NCBI GenBank assembly: GCA_007115705.1
Contig: QXEO01000234.1
Coordinates: 2,027,375 to 2,091,374, forward strand
Direction of reading: 5' to 3'
Length of the DNA stretch: 64,000 nt
Source: Dactylis glomerata
Lineage: Eukaryota > Streptophyta > Magnoliopsida > Poales > Poaceae
A model generated the notes under the pieces. That model was not told the origin of the DNA, did no database searches, and was given only the letters and a program-made list of their open reading frames with translations. This document shows, piece after piece, positions 12,545 to 26,189 of this stretch; position 1 is the stretch's first letter, and each line of letters begins with the position of its first letter. The translations under genes and the position numbers were made by a program.

Positions 12545-15328
12545 TCTGCGCCTAGCTCAAAGGCGTTAAAGAAAAGCACTCTTGGGAGATAACCCAATGT
12601 TTTATTTTCAGTACTTTTTCTTTTATTTGAGTCTTGGAAGTCATTACTACTGTAATGACTGCTCCTTATCCTTTTTATTTCATTGTTGTGCCAAGAGAAG
12701 CCTCTAATTCGAGTGAGGTAAAGATTTGGGGATGTTGCTGTCCTGAAACTGTTTTCGGTGCTGAACCGTAAAAATTCGTATAAATTCTCTGTAGATATTT
12801 TGGACCTGCGATTTCTTGTGCATATGCCCCAGGTTATATCCAAACTTTCATTAGTTGAACACTTTTTGATTTGAGCAACAGAAAACCCCTCAAAAATTCG
12901 ACCTTTGTCAGCTGTTCTGTTTTGACAGATTTCTGCCAATATTTGTGTTTGCCGCTTAATCGCTTTCTTTCGAGTTCTTTTGATCATGGAACTTTTGGGG
13001 AAGTTGCTACAGTAGTATATGCTATATATGTGGTGGTTTTGGGTTGAAACCTGAAGCAAAAATAGGTTGATTATACGTTATGCTTGCACTAATGTTGCTA
13101 ATAGAATTGTGTTTAGTTTTGTATGAAGGAAGTTTTCAAGTGTAGGGATTGGAGAATGATGAGATGAGTTGAAGAATGGACAAAAGCTCAAGCTTGGGGA
13201 TGCCTATGCATCACCCCAAGAAATATCCAAGAAGTACAAGCGTCAAAGCTTGGGGATGCCCCCGAGGCACCCCTTCTTCATCGGCAAAAATCAGGTCACC
13301 TTTCAAGACACTATATTTTTATTGCTTCATGCACTATGTGTTTTTCTTGGAGTGTTAGTTGTTTTAGTTTTCTTAGTTAGTTTTGTTTTGTTTGCTGCAA
13401 AAAATGGTTAGACCCCAACAAATTTCCTTTGGAGAAGTTGCCTTGTTTTTTATTTGCCAAGAACACTCCGTTTTTCATTCTTACAATTTCACCGGGTGTT
13501 CTTCTTTTTCCGCTACTGCTTTTGGTTTTCGTTTTTTGCTTGATTTGCATTCAGACCTTGTCATATCTCTTCATCAAGGTGTATTTGTGCCTCTGATTTT
13601 TATTGGTTTTCATCAAAAGAGGTGTCTTAAAAATTTTCAAATGGTGTTGGAAAAGAGAAAAAGCTTTTTGCAAAAAAGTGGTACAAGAAGGAGCTTGTGT
13701 AGACTGCGGCTTAGGCTTTTTCATGTCATGCTTGATGTCTTTTTGATAGTATGCTTAGTGGTTTTGCTGTAGCATGACTTGTCTCAAATAACTGAGATTG
13801 CTTAATAAGCCTTTGAAAAAATCTTGCGTTGTTTTTATTGTATGGAAGCATTATTTTGGTTTTCTCCTTGATGCTTTATTTGGGTTGACTTGGCGCATGC
13901 TCACACATGTTAGACTCTTAGAAAGTCACCAATAGCCTTTATGATCATTTAGTTTTTGACTTTTTATGCCATCTTATGCTTCTTTTAATGTCGCTTTGTC
14001 ACTATGCATGATTATGGCCATTATTGCTCTCTTAGTTGGTCGCTCCTAGTCTTTTGCTAGCCCTCGCCTTGTACTGAGTATGAGCTCTACTCGTGCATCC
14101 AACTCCTAAAAGCCAAAGTTTTACAAAGTGTCCACCATACATACCTATTAGCAATTTTCTATTCCAAGTAAATTTGACTTGCTTTTATCTTCTCTTCAAA
14201 TTAAACTCTTACCAGTGTTATGCGAAAATTGGTCAGTAAAGCTCTCACAAACCGGAAGGCACACTTTACTTTTTCATGTTCTTAAAAATTTGACATTGTG
14301 GTCTCTTATGTTGAGTTGTTATGCTTGCAAGTTGTAAGTTGGATTCTAGCCCAACCATGCCGTCATGGGGCAAGCTTTCAACATTGCACTTCTTATTTGA
14401 GTTGATATCGTGATCTTTTGTTTATGGATGCCCACGATGTGAAATGAGTTGGGAATCTTGTGGGGATCATAGAGTTTGTATATGTGTTAGGGAAACGCCT
14501 GGGCCGCCAATCTAAGCCATGCATAATTCATAGTGGAAATTTGCAGCATACCCATGGTGGACATTCGACGACGCATCTCACAATAAAAAGCTAAACAAAT
14601 GGTAAATAAAAGAGATGTCGATGTGTTCATTGTCTGCTTGTCCTGTCATTTTGATGTGGGCTTGTTCCATGTCATCGGGCAAGGAGGTACCCCGTTGGCG
14701 GTTCTCAATGATATGCATATACTTACAATGACAAGAGCCTTGCTTGGGACTCTAAGTTGAGTAGCATGAGGTTTGGGTACTCGTATTCACGGGACATGAG
14801 GTTTTCAACTTATGATTTGTCAAGCATATGCATCATAATTATTCTCGCATTAACTCTAACCATTCAAGATGCTTATGATGGGGCAATGAGAGCTCAAAGA
14901 CGGTAAGTACCATAATTTTTGAAGGTTTATAAACCTTGCAATCACTGCTTCCCTCCGCGAAGGGCCTTTCTTTTACTTTTATGTTGAGTCACCACCTTCT
15001 ATCTTTATGCACCATTAAGAGAGCATAGTTGTCATTCTTAGTATAATGTGCATTGTCCCAAAGTTTTCATTGATTGATTCATATTGTTGGTTTCACTTGT
15101 TCTTAAATTATTTGTATCTAGTCGCCGTCTTAAACTTGAAGGTGTCCTGTGCATTTATGTTTTGCTCTCTTTGAAGGACAAGCTGAAAACCATTTGTATT
15201 TTTTTCCTTATGATTTGAACACACGTTTGACTTTCATTGTTTCATTTTCATGATCTTTTGTTTGTGTTCATTTACATGTTTACAACACGGTTGCTAAGTT
15301 CTTATTGTCAAAATTATATCTTCATGCC
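12545..15328 (+). other. 3' noncoding block of element B, left part
   Basis: It starts gcgcctagctcaaaggcg, exactly as in A at 1729, and follows A base for base with scattered substitutions until C interrupts it. Copies of the polypurine 14-mer lie at 13190-13203 and 13246-13259. No credible coding sequence is present. The block resumes at 23676-23822, where a slightly altered polypurine tract (aaccttggggatgc) meets the 3' LTR. Confidence 0.8.
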
Positions 15329-16871
15329 TGATGTCTACGCATGCTTCTGTTCTTGTAGGCAGTGTCGGGCCTCCAAGTGCAGAGGTTTGTAGAACAGCAG
15401 CAAGTTTCCCTTAAGTGGATCACCCAAGGTTTATCGAACTCAGGGAGGAAAAGGTCAAAGCTATCCCTCTCAAGCAACCCTGCAATTACGATACAGAAAG
15501 TCTCTTGTGTCCACAACACGCCCAATACACTTGTCAGATGTATAGGTGCACTAGTTCGGCGAAGAGATAGTAAAATACAAGTGGTATAGATGATTATGAG
15601 TAGTAAATGTAATCTGGAATAAAAATCGCTTCGAGCAAATATGTAACAAAACAGTAAGTAAACGGTGTGCAATGCTTGGAAACAAGGCCTAGGGATCATA
15701 CTTTCACTAGTGGACACACTCTCAACAAATATAACATAATTGAACAAATAAATAACTTCTCTTCACTATGGTACTCTGAATTACTCTCCTATTGAATAAC
15801 ACTAATCATTGCGTAGGGCTACGAAGCACTCCTCAAAGTTCATCAAGTACTTGACAAACACCGCTCATAGAGATATCCAAATCAAATCACAACTCAAGAT
15901 AGATATTATTGCAACTTAGACCAAGTACTAACACGGTGCACACACTGTCAACATTACACCATGAAAGGAGGAATAGATCACTTCAATACTATCATAGCGA
16001 TAATTATTCTCATAATCCATAAGAGATCACAATCGTAGCCTAGACCAAGTACCACCATGATGCACGCACTGTCACCGTTACACCATGGCAGGAGGAATAG
16101 ATTACTTTAATAATACCACTAGAGTACACATAATATCTGAATAATAACATCTACTTGTTCAACATGATACAAAGCTCACAATCACATAAAGATCACATCA
16201 TGGGAGAGAGAGGTGAACCACATAGCTACCGGTAGAGCCCTCGGCCCTAGGGGAGAACTACTCCCTCCTCATCATAGGAGACAGCAAGGTTGATGGAGAT
16301 GGCGGTGAGGTCGATGGAGACGGCAGAGACGATGATGGAGACCGATGGAGATGGCTCCGGGGGCACTTCCCCGTCCTGGCAGGGTGCCGGAACAGAGACT
16401 TCTGTCCCCCGAAATTCATCGGTGGCGGCGGCGGAACTACGGAACTCTTTCTGGAAAATTGCCGACTCCCCTAGGGTTTTCCGTCCCGAGGCTTTATATA
16501 GGCGAAGGGGCATCGTCAGGGGGCAGCCAGGGGCTCCTCACACCAGGGTGGCACGGCCAGGGCCTGGGCCATGCCACCTATGTTTGAGGGCGGCCTCTGG
16601 CCCCCCTCCGGCTCTCTTTCGGTCTTCGGGAAGCTTCCGGGAAAAATAAGACTTCTGGAACTTGTTTCGTCCAATTCCGAGAATATTTCCTGTGTAGCTT
16701 TTCTGAAACACAAAAACAGCAGAAAACAGGGAACTGGCACTGTGGCGACTTGTTAATAGGTTAGTTCCGGAAATCGTATAAAAATGCCACGAAGTGTAAC
16801 AAAACACAAGGCAAATGGTGCAAAAACAAGCATGGAGCATCAAAAATTATAGATATGTTTGAGACGTATCA
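15329..16871 (-). repeat. 3' LTR of element C
   Basis: On the minus strand it runs TGATACGTC to GACATCA, 1,543 bp, adjoining the polypurine tract (gcatccccaagctt on the plus strand, 16873-16886). The TATA-like ttatata is at 16494-16500. Near the left end it differs from the other C LTR more often than elsewhere. Confidence 0.92.
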
Positions 16872-19651
16872 AGCATCCCCAAGCTTAACTCCTGCTCGTT
16901 CTCGAGTAGGTAAGTGATAACAAAAGAAATAATTTTTGAGGTGACATGCACCTACACAATCTTGATCATATATGTAAGCATTGTGAGCAGGGATCATAAG
17001 AACTTAAAACATGGGCATGAAAGATATAATCTTTGGCAATAAAACTTAGCAACCATGTTATAACATGAAAATGAAGACAAACAAAAGATCATGAAAATGA
17101 AACAATGAAAGTCAAATGTGTGTTCAAATCATAAGGAAAAACATACAAATGGTTTTCAGCTTGTCCCTCATGGAGAGCAAAACATAAATGCATAGGACAC
17201 CTTCAAGTTTAAGAGGGCGACTAGATACAAATAATTTGAGAACAAGTGAAACCAACATCATAAATCAATCAATGAAAACTTTGGGACAATGCACATTATA
17301 CTCAGAATGACAACTATGCTCTCTCAGATGGTGCATAAAGGTAGAAGGTGGAGACTCAACATAAAAGTAAAAGAAAGGCCCTTCGCAGAGGGAAGCAGTG
17401 ATTAAACATGTGCTAGAGCTTTTCATTTGTAAAACAGAGAGATAAAACTTGAGTTTTGGGAGGTGGTTGCTTTTGTCAACGACTAGTAATGGGGTTCTTA
17501 CTATCTTCCATACAAAAATGAAGCAAGTTTTTGAGAGAGAGATTGGCACTTTTGTGCTCTTTTTATAAAGCTTGGCACTCCTCCCCACCTTTTTTCCTTT
17601 CTCAAACCATGGCTAACCGATTCCATCGGGTGCCCACCAACATTCACATACCATGGAGGAGTGCCTTTTTTCTTTTTCTTTTTTTCTTTTTTTCCTTTTT
17701 GGAATAAGCAATATGGAAGATAGCAAATCCGACCACTACGTCCCCATGAGCTGAAAACAGTGTCACAAAACGAGAAGTATTTTGAAGGTTTTTTGAAAGG
17801 TTGCACATGAAAATTTACTTAGAATGGCTTGCAAATACCATGCATAGGAGTTTATAGTGGACACAATGGAAAACTTGGTTTTTAGGAGTTGGATGCACGA
17901 GTAGAGCTCATACTCAGTACAAAATGAGGGCTAGCAAAAGACTGGGAGCGACCAACTAAGAGAGCAATAACGGCCATAATCATGCAAAGCGACAAAGCAA
18001 CATTAAAAGAAGCATAAGATGGCATCAAAAGTCAAAAACTAAATGATCATAGAGGCTATTGGCAACTTTGTAAGAGTCTAACATGGTGTAAGCATGTGCC
18101 AAGTCAACCCAAATAAAGCATCAAAGAGAAAACCAAATAAATGCTTCCATATAATAAAAACAACGCATGATTTTTTCAAAGGCTCATTAAGCAATCTCAA
18201 TTTTTTTGAGACAAGTCATGCTATAGCAAAACCACTAAGCATACTATCAAAAATACATCAAGCATGACATGAAAAAGCCTAAGCCGCAGTCTACACAAGC
18301 TCCTTCTTGTACCACTTTTTTTGCATGAAGCTTTTCCTCTTTTCCAACACCATTCAAACCTTTTTGAGGAAACTCTTTTGAGGAAAACCAACATATACCA
18401 GAGGTCCAAATACACCTTGATGCAAAGATAAAATAAGATCTGAACAAAAATCAAGGCAAAAAATGCAAGCTAAATGCAGTAGCAGAAAAAGAGAACACTC
18501 GTTGAACGAAAAGAGTGAAAAAAGGAGTGTTCTTGGCAATGAAAAACGGAGTATGTCTCCCTCCAAACCAACTTGATGTGATCCAACCATTTATTGCAGC
18601 AAACTAAACTAAACTAATACTGAAAACTAAAACAACTGACGCTCCAAGAAAAATGCATAGTGCATGAAGCAATAAAAATATAGTGTCTTGAAAGGTGACC
18701 TGATTTTTACCGATGAAGAAGGGGTGCCTCGGGGGCATCCCCAAGCTTTGACGCTTGTACTTCTTGGATATTTCTTGGGGTGATGCATAGGCATCCCCAA
18801 GCTTGAGCTTTTGTCCATTCTTCAACTCATCTCATCATTCTCCAATCCCTACACTCGAAAACTTCCTTCATACAAAACTAAACACAATTCTATTAGCAAC
18901 ATTAGTGTAGCATAACATATAATCAACCTCTTTTTGCTTCAGGTTTCAACTCAAAACCACCACATATATAGCACATATTACTGTAGCAACTTCTCCAAAA
19001 GTTCCATGATAAAAAGAACTCAAAAGAAAGCGATAAAGTGGCAAACACAAATATTGGCAGAAATCTGTCAAAACTGAACAGCTGATAAAGGTCGAATTTC
19101 TTAGGGGTTTTCTGTTGCTCAAATCAAAAAGTATTCAACTAACAAAAGTTTGGATATAACCTGGGGCATATGCACAAGAAATCGCAGGTCCAAAAGATAA
19201 ACAGAGAATTTTCACGAATTTTTACGGTGCAGCACCGAAAACAGTTTCAGGACAGCAACATCCCCAAATCTTTACCTCACTCGAATTAGAGGCTTCTCTT
19301 GGCACAAAAACAAAATAAACAAGATAAGGAGCGGTCATTACAGTAGTAATGACTTCCAAGACTCAAATAAAAGAAAAAGTACTGAAAATAAAATAATGGG
19401 TTATCTCCCAAGAGTGCTTTTCTTTAACGCCTTTGAGCTAGGCGCAGTAATTTGCAAAGATGCTCATGTAGGCGCCATATAAGAGCTTGAGGTAAAGGCG
19501 CTATATAAAAAATTAAAGCAAAAGAGAGAATCAAAAAGCAAATATGAAAGACATTTATATCTGAACCACTTCCTATGCATAGGAATCTTGTAAGAAAATA
19601 AATCAATGAGGCACATAGTAGCAAGCATGGATAGATAAAACAAGTGCCACT
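16872..19651 (-). other. 3' noncoding block of element C
   Basis: It is the inverted counterpart of 1710-4647. Extra polypurine 14-mer copies lie at 18735-18748 and 18791-18804, 56 bp apart exactly as in A, B and H. A pyrimidine-rich low-complexity run is at 17660-17700. I see no gene. Confidence 0.8.
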
Positions 19652-21993
19652 TCAAGATTTGCAACATAAAGAGGGGAACTTAATATTGTTGAGATCCATC
19701 AAACCATGTTTCCCTCTCTCATAATAACTTTCAGTAGCATCATGAATAGAACTAACAATATAACTATCACATAAAGCATCCCTATCATGAGCCACATGCA
19801 TAAAAGAATTAATACTCACCACAGGAACAATCGGAGTAGGAGCAGATTCAACAGAATAATTATTCTCATCACCATAATCATCATAAATAGGAGGCATATT
19901 GTAATCATAACTAATTTTCTCCTCAAAAGTAGGTGAACTGAAAATATTATACTCATCATCATAACCATCATAGACTAGAGGTTCAGTATCATCACAAGCT
20001 AAAGAACAGCTATTTCGCAAAGCATATTCTTCAAACATATCATCATAAGAAGGAACATGGATAGTACTAATGGTACAACAATTATTAACCTTAGAATTGG
20101 TACCAAAAAGATTTTCAATATCAAAAGTAGAGTGCTTTTCCCAATCATGATCACTAACATAAGTAATAGGCATAGGAACATCATCCCAATCAGAATTATC
20201 ATAATCTATAGCAGGATCATAACGCTTAGGTGAAGATACCGTGTCCTCTCGCCTCTTACTCCTCTTCTTCTTCTTCATACTCTTCTTACTCTCTCCTTTA
20301 GGAGGGAGAGGCTTGAAGGGCATCTTCTCCACATATTCTCTAGGAGGGAAAGGCATCTTCTCCACATAATCTGGTTTGCTGACAGGAACAACAGAAGAAA
20401 CTTTGGAGGATTCCTCCTCTCTATTAATAAGATTGAAACATCTATTAGTCCTGTCATAGCTTGGCAAAATATCATGTTTTATAAGATCTTGTAAGTAAGT
20501 ATTTGCGAGGCAATCTTTAGCACAATAGAGACGACAACCACGAAGGGTGCTATTAATATCAACATCATTCATGTCTACTAAAGAAATCTTTCTAGATATC
20601 TCTTCACAATTCAAAAACAAGGTAAGCTCATCATGCTGATTGAGAGTAATCTTATCATCACAATACAAATTTGCGGAACTCGTTCGATTAATTGGGCATT
20701 GAAAATTAAAGTGACCCTTTTCACCGCAAAATTCACAAAGAAAAGGATAAAGCTCACAAACCCTTTCACCAAGCACATCTAGATCCTTGAGCCACATACT
20801 GGTTTCTTCATTTGCATGGGTGATGCAATAATCTTCCTTGTTGTAACTCTGTTCACAAGGTCTATGTACTCCACAAAAATTAACATGCTTATAAGAAATA
20901 GGACTTTTAGAAGTTTGAGCATGTTTATTGCAATCATCAATAACAATATCACTTTCTATGCAAGTGTCCTTAAAAGGTTCATGATACACGTCCCCATTTC
21001 CTTTAGGAACATTCATATGGGAAGCGAAGGCTTTAAAGCAATCAACCATAATTTGAGGATCAAGACCATATTTAGCACTAAGCTCTTGAAAATTAGCAGT
21101 TTTAGCAAAAGACTTAATGCAATCAAACTCGTAATTCATACTCGATCCTTTACCTTTGTTGCTATCCCAACCTTCAATATTGTTTTGAATTGTCTCAAGC
21201 AGACCCCACTTGGTGTCGACATCCTTGCTTGTGAAAGACCCATCAAAGCATGTATCTAGATAGTCCTTGTAATGTCCTGAAAGCCTTGCATAAAAATTAT
21301 TAATAACAATATTACGGGGAAGATCATGAATAGGACATTTATGCATTAGTAACTTCAATCTTCCCCAAGCTTGGGCAATGCTTTCTCCCTCATGCGGATG
21401 AAAATTATAAATGTAATTCCTATCTTTATAAACCTGACTAGAAGGATATAATTTAGAATAAAAGAGAGGTTCAATTTTCTCCCAATCAATAGATCGGCCA
21501 TCCTTCAATGTTTTATACCATTCCTCAGCTCTGCCTTTCAGCGAAAAAGAGAATAGCTTCTTCTTAACTTGGTTCATTGAAATACCTGCACACTGGAACA
21601 ACTCACATAATTCATGTATAAAAAGCAAATGGTCACCAGGATGGACAGTTCCATCTCCTAAATAGCAGTTATCCCTAACATGTTCAACAATCTTCGTAGG
21701 TATTTTAAAGGATGAGGAGCACAAGCATCACTAGAAACATCACATATGGGAGATAAAATATTATCAGAACAGACCTTCTCCACTAAAGCTGGGGGACTAA
21801 AAATATCATACTTAACAAAACCAGCTTCCCCAAGCTTAGACTTTTCTATAGCATTAGTAATAACAGTGTTCAAAACATTCATACTAACAACACTATTAGC
21901 ATGCAAATTAAGCTCCAAAGGTTTTTCAATTTTCTCTTCAAACACTTCATATCTAAACTCAGGAAAAAGACTACAGAACTCTTTGTTTTCCAT
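19652..21993 (-). pseudogene. gag: gag polyprotein of element C, one frameshift from open
   Basis: Gag builds the particle and binds element RNA. The start ATG is at 21993. About 90 codons lead to an apparent one-base loss in a T run near 21707, after which a 690-codon frame runs to 19652. In that frame a Retrotrans_gag (PF03732) type region spans roughly residues 50-160, with the W-x-x-L and helical pattern of capsid proteins. The CCHC zinc knuckle (C-x2-C-x4-H-x4-C) is at residues 330-343, and a lysine-rich patch follows near residue 490. The ORF beginning at 21724 starts only at a TTG, which supports a frameshift rather than a second gene. The C-terminus is also shifted relative to A and H. 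Confidence 0.88.
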
Positions 21994-22133
21994 TAAGCCT
22001 AACTAGTGAAAATAAAAACAAGAAACAAAAAGATATAATTATAGAATCTAAAGGAAATAACTCTGAGCACTCACACAGGAGGATGTGAGTACCTTTTACC
22101 TTACCTCCCCGGCAACGGCGCCAGAAAAGAGCT

Positions 22134-23675
22134 TGATGTCTACACACGCGTCTGTTCTTGTAGACAGTGTTGGGCCTCCAAATGTAGAGGTTTGTAGAAC
22201 AATAGCAAGTTTCCCTTAAGTGGATCACCCAAGGTTTATCGAACTCAGGGAGGAAGAGGTCAAAGCTATCCCTCTCAAGCAACCCTGCAATTACGATACA
22301 GAAAGTCTCTTGTGTCCCCAACACACCCAATACACTTGTCAGATGTATAGGCGCACTAGTTCGGCAAAGAGATAGTAAAATACAAGTGGTATAGATGATT
22401 ATGAGTAGTAAATGTAATCTGGAATAAAAATTGCTACGAGCAAACATGTAACAAAACAGTAAGTAAACGGTGTGCAATGCTTGGAAACAAGGCCTAGGGA
22501 TCATACTTTCACTAGTGGACACACTCTCAACAAATATAACATAATTGAACAAATAAATAACTTCTCTTCACTATGGTACTCTGAATTACTCTCCTATTGA
22601 ATAACACTAATCATTGCGTAGGGCTATGAAGCACTCCTCAAAGTTCATCAAGTACTTGACAAACACCGCTCATAGAGATATCCAAATCAAATCACAACTC
22701 AAGATAGATATTATTGCAACTTAGACCAAGTACTAACACGGTGCACACACTGTCAACATTACACCATGAAAGGAGGAATAGATCACTTCAATACTATCAT
22801 AGAGATAATTATTCTCATAATCCATAAAAGATCACAATCGTAGCCTAGACCAAGTACCACCACGATGCATGCACTGTCATCGTTACACCATGGCAGGATG
22901 AATAGATTACTTTAATAATACCACTAGAGTACACATAATATCTGAATAATAACATCTACTTATTCAACATGATATAAAGCTCACGATCACATAAAGATCA
23001 CATCATGGGAGAGAGAGGTGAACCACATAGCTACCGGTAGAGCCCTCAGCCTCGGGGGAGAACTACTCCCTCCTCATCATAGGAGACAGCAAGGTTGATG
23101 GAGATGGCGGTGAGGTCGATGGAGACGGCGGAGATGGCGATGGAGACCGATGGAGATGGCTCCGGGGGCACTTCCCCATCCCGGCAGGGTGCCGGAACAG
23201 AGACTTTTGTCCCCCGAAATTCATTGGTGGCAGCGGTGGAACTACGGAACTCTTTCTGGAAAATTGCCGACTCCCCTAGGGTTTTCCGTCCTGAGGCTTT
23301 ATATAGGCGAAGGGGCATCGTCAGGGGGCAGCCAGGGGCTCCTCACACCAGGGTGGTGCGGCCAGGGCCTGGGCCATGCCACCTATGTGTGAGGGTGGCC
23401 TCTGGCCCCCCTCCGGCTCTCTTTCGGTCTTCGGGAAGCTTCCAGGAAAAATAAGACTTCTGGAACTTGTTTCATCCAATTCCGAGAATATTTCCTGTGT
23501 AGCTTTTCTGAAACACAAAAACAGCAGAAAATAGGGAACTGGCACTGTGGCGACTTGTCAATAGGTTAGTTCCAGAAATCGCAAAAAATGCCATGAAGTG
23601 TAACAAAACACAAGGCAAATGGTGCAAAAACAAGCATGGAGCATCAAAAATTATAGATACGTTTGAGACGTATCA
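22134..23675 (-). repeat. 5' LTR of element C
   Basis: 1,542 bp, same orientation and termini as the left LTR. On the minus strand its end is followed by a short leader and the primer site complementary to tRNA-Asp at 22107-22123. The TATA-like ttatata is near 23299-23305. Confidence 0.92.
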
Positions 23676-23822
23676 ATCCCCATGTTTTAAGTTCTTATGA
23701 TCCCAGCTCACAAATGCTTACATATATGATCAAGATTGTGTAGGTGCATGTCACCTCAAAAGTTATTCTTTTGTTATCACTTACCTACTCGAGGACGAGC
23801 AGGAGTTAACCTTGGGGATGCT

Positions 23823-25471
23823 TGATACGTCTCAAACGTATCTATAATTTTTGATGCTCCATGCTTGTTTTTACACTATTTGCCTAATGTTTCGTTACAC
23901 TTCGTGGAACTTTTATGCATTTTCCGGAACTAACCTATTAACAAGTCGCCACAGTGCCAGTTCCCTGTTTTCTGCTGTTTTTGTGTTTTAGAAGTGATAC
24001 ACAGGAAATATTCTCGGAATTGGACGAAACAAGTTCCTGAAGTCTTATTTTGTCTGGGAGCTTCCAGAGATCCGAAGAGGAGTAGGAGAGGGGCCACAGG
24101 CCAGGCTCACAATAGGCTGGCGCGGCCTAGGCCCTGGCCGCGCCGCCTATGTGTGAGAGGGCCTAGGGCCACCCCAGACATCGCCCCTTCGCCTATAAAG
24201 ACCCCCCGACGGAAAAAACCTAAGTACCTAATCAATTTTCCAGAAACACATCGCGATCCGCCGTCGTCGTCGACCCGAAGATCGGGAGGGTCCAGAAGCT
24301 CTTCCCGGCACCCTGCCAGAGAGGGGAATCGCCACCGGAGGTCTTCTTCATCGCCATGCTTGCCTCTGGAGCAATGAGTGAGTAGTCTACCTTGGACTAT
24401 GGGTCCATAGCAGTAGCTAGATGGTTGTCTTCTCCACCATGTGCTTCATGTTTAGATCTCATGAGCTGCCCTACATGATTGAGATCAAAGTTATGTAATT
24501 CTACATGTTTGGTTTGTTGGGATCCGATGAATATTGGTGTTATGATTGAGTTGCTATACTGAAATATATCTTTTGTTATCTCTATGTTGTTTATGATCTT
24601 GCATGCTCTCCGCTGTTAGTAGCTATCTTGGACGAGTAGTTGCTAGTGACTCCAAGAGGGGGTATTTATGCTTGATAGTGGGTTCATGCCTCTATTTAAC
24701 TTGGGGGAGTGACAGAAACCTCTAAGGTTGTAGATGTGCTATTGCTACTAGGGAGAAAACAACATTCATATGCTCAAGGGCATATGCTTTGTTTACATTA
24801 CACACTTTGCTTAATGCAATTATCCATTGTTCGCAACTTAATACTCATGGGATGTTCGGATGATATCCCCGTGAGTGGATTATTAGTTATAGATGCAGTT
24901 GGATGGCGGTCTATGTATTTTGTTGTAATGCCCAGAGTAAATCTCATAGTGATCTTCTTGACATATCATGTTTATCTTTATTCTATCAATTGCCCAACTG
25001 TAATTTGTTTACCTAGCATGTGTTATTTTATCTTATGGAGAGACACCACTAGTGAACTGTGGACCCCGGTCCTATTTCCATCATATTGCTATCACCTGTT
25101 TACTTTACTCGCACTGTTTACTTTACTCGCATACCTCTACTGTTTTCCACTTGATACGCTCATACCTTTGTTTCAAGCAAACCGGTGAGATTGATAACCT
25201 CATCGCAAGTTGGAAGCAAAGTACTTGGTTGTGTTGTGTGCAGGTTCCGCGTTGCAGCTAGCAAGCAAAGCTTGGATGAGGCGCCATATATAAATTGTCC
25301 GAAGCTGTCGCAAACTAGCAAGCATCACCTTCAGTCGTAATTGTCTGCTCTTCTCCTGAACCATAAACCTTGGTTTCTTAACTGAGGGAAAACAAGTTGC
25401 TATACTCATCACACCTTCCTCTTGGGGTTCCCAACTGGCCGGTTATTTACTTCATCAAATTGGTAGCATCA
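23823..25471 (+). repeat. 3' LTR of element B
   Basis: 1,649 bp, TGATACGTC to GGTAGCATCA, following the altered polypurine tract of B. TATAAA is at 24194-24199. The second ACCGC copy follows at once. Confidence 0.93.
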
Positions 25472-25853
25472 ACCGCGGCTCTCGAGAAAGCATCACAGGG
25501 AACTGACAGTTTGTGGTCTGACCCCCGGCGCCATCGTGCCATTGTGCTTCTTCAAGATCGTGCTCAGCATATTGGAGAAGCAGTTGATGGTTGTCAGACA
25601 TCTTTGACAACCATGTACTCTGTTATGCTCCCCCGCAACCTACTACCGAGGGATTTTAGACAGTTGCTCGAGACCTTCAGGACAAGCCAGCGGGTTCATC
25701 TTTTGATAAAGCTCAACTTGATTTCTGGTGCGAATTTTGCCCTTGGATGGATGCAAAAGTGGCATCCAAGGCTTAATTACGACTCGATGTCGGAAGAGTT
25801 GCCTCCAGGGCGTGCTACGCTTGGTGTCCATATGGATGCCACGCTGCAGCCGG
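25472..25853 (+). pseudogene. Second antisense ORF of D, middle part
   Basis: This resumes the frame broken by B. The encoded protein is closely similar to E positions 35752-36130: an aromatic-rich helical region with a conserved Trp-His-Pro-Arg-Leu-Asn-Tyr segment. E's insertion cuts it after codons for Leu-Gln-Pro. Together with 46158-46268 it reconstitutes the C-terminal half. No known domain recognised. Confidence 0.7.
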
Positions 25854-26189
25854 TGACGAGGGGTTAACTCGACAAATGTCCTAAATGAAGGACTTAGGAT
25901 CGGGGAGATAGGGCGTCGGATGAACTCGAAGGTAAAGTTAGTCGAAAATAGGTGTATGTCGAAAGTAAACTTGGGTGTTCAACCTGACTTGCTTTCAATC
26001 TGCCCTACACTGTCCCCTCATGGCCCCTATATATAGATGGCCAGGTCTCGAGGATCGGGTAGGGTCCGATACAGATTACAATATCGACATACGGTAAAGA
26101 CTCGTATTCGACTATCATTACAATTGGGCCTAGCTTAACGGGCCTCAGGGGTACTCAACATACGGGCTCTATTAACTATACCCTTGTCA
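25854..26189 (-). repeat. 3' LTR of element E
   Basis: TGACAAGGGTATAG to CTCGTCA on the minus strand. A TATA-rich ctatatatag core (about 26028-26037) is flanked by ggcc/cctgg arms. The polypurine tract (plus strand gtagcccctgag) follows at 26190-26201. Confidence 0.92.

Larger units (their letters stand above)
15329..23675 (-). mobile_element. LTR retrotransposon C, Ty3/gypsy gag-only, complete
   Basis: C lies inverted inside B. LTRs are at 22134-23675 (5') and 15329-16871 (3'). The target duplication is ATGCC (15324-15328) against ATCCC (23676-23680), one mismatch; the uninterrupted sequence in A confirms the insertion point. Internal order from the right is a tRNA-Asp-type primer site (22107-22123), gag with one frameshift, the shared noncoding block and a polypurine tract next to the left LTR. 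It is the most complete gag-only copy in the window and serves as the reference for A and H. No pol is present. Confidence 0.93.
10106..25471 (+). mobile_element. LTR retrotransposon B, Ty3/gypsy, complete ends, gag remnant only
   Basis: Two LTRs of about 1,648 bp flank the element, and a perfect 5-bp duplication ACCGC lies outside (10101-10105 and 25472-25476). Internal order is primer-binding site, broken gag, the long noncoding block shared with A, C and H, and a polypurine tract. Element C sits inside the noncoding block. With C removed B is about 7 kb. No pol is present. The first 250 bp of the two LTRs already show about a dozen differences, more per base than H or E, so B is an older insertion. 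Confidence 0.93.
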
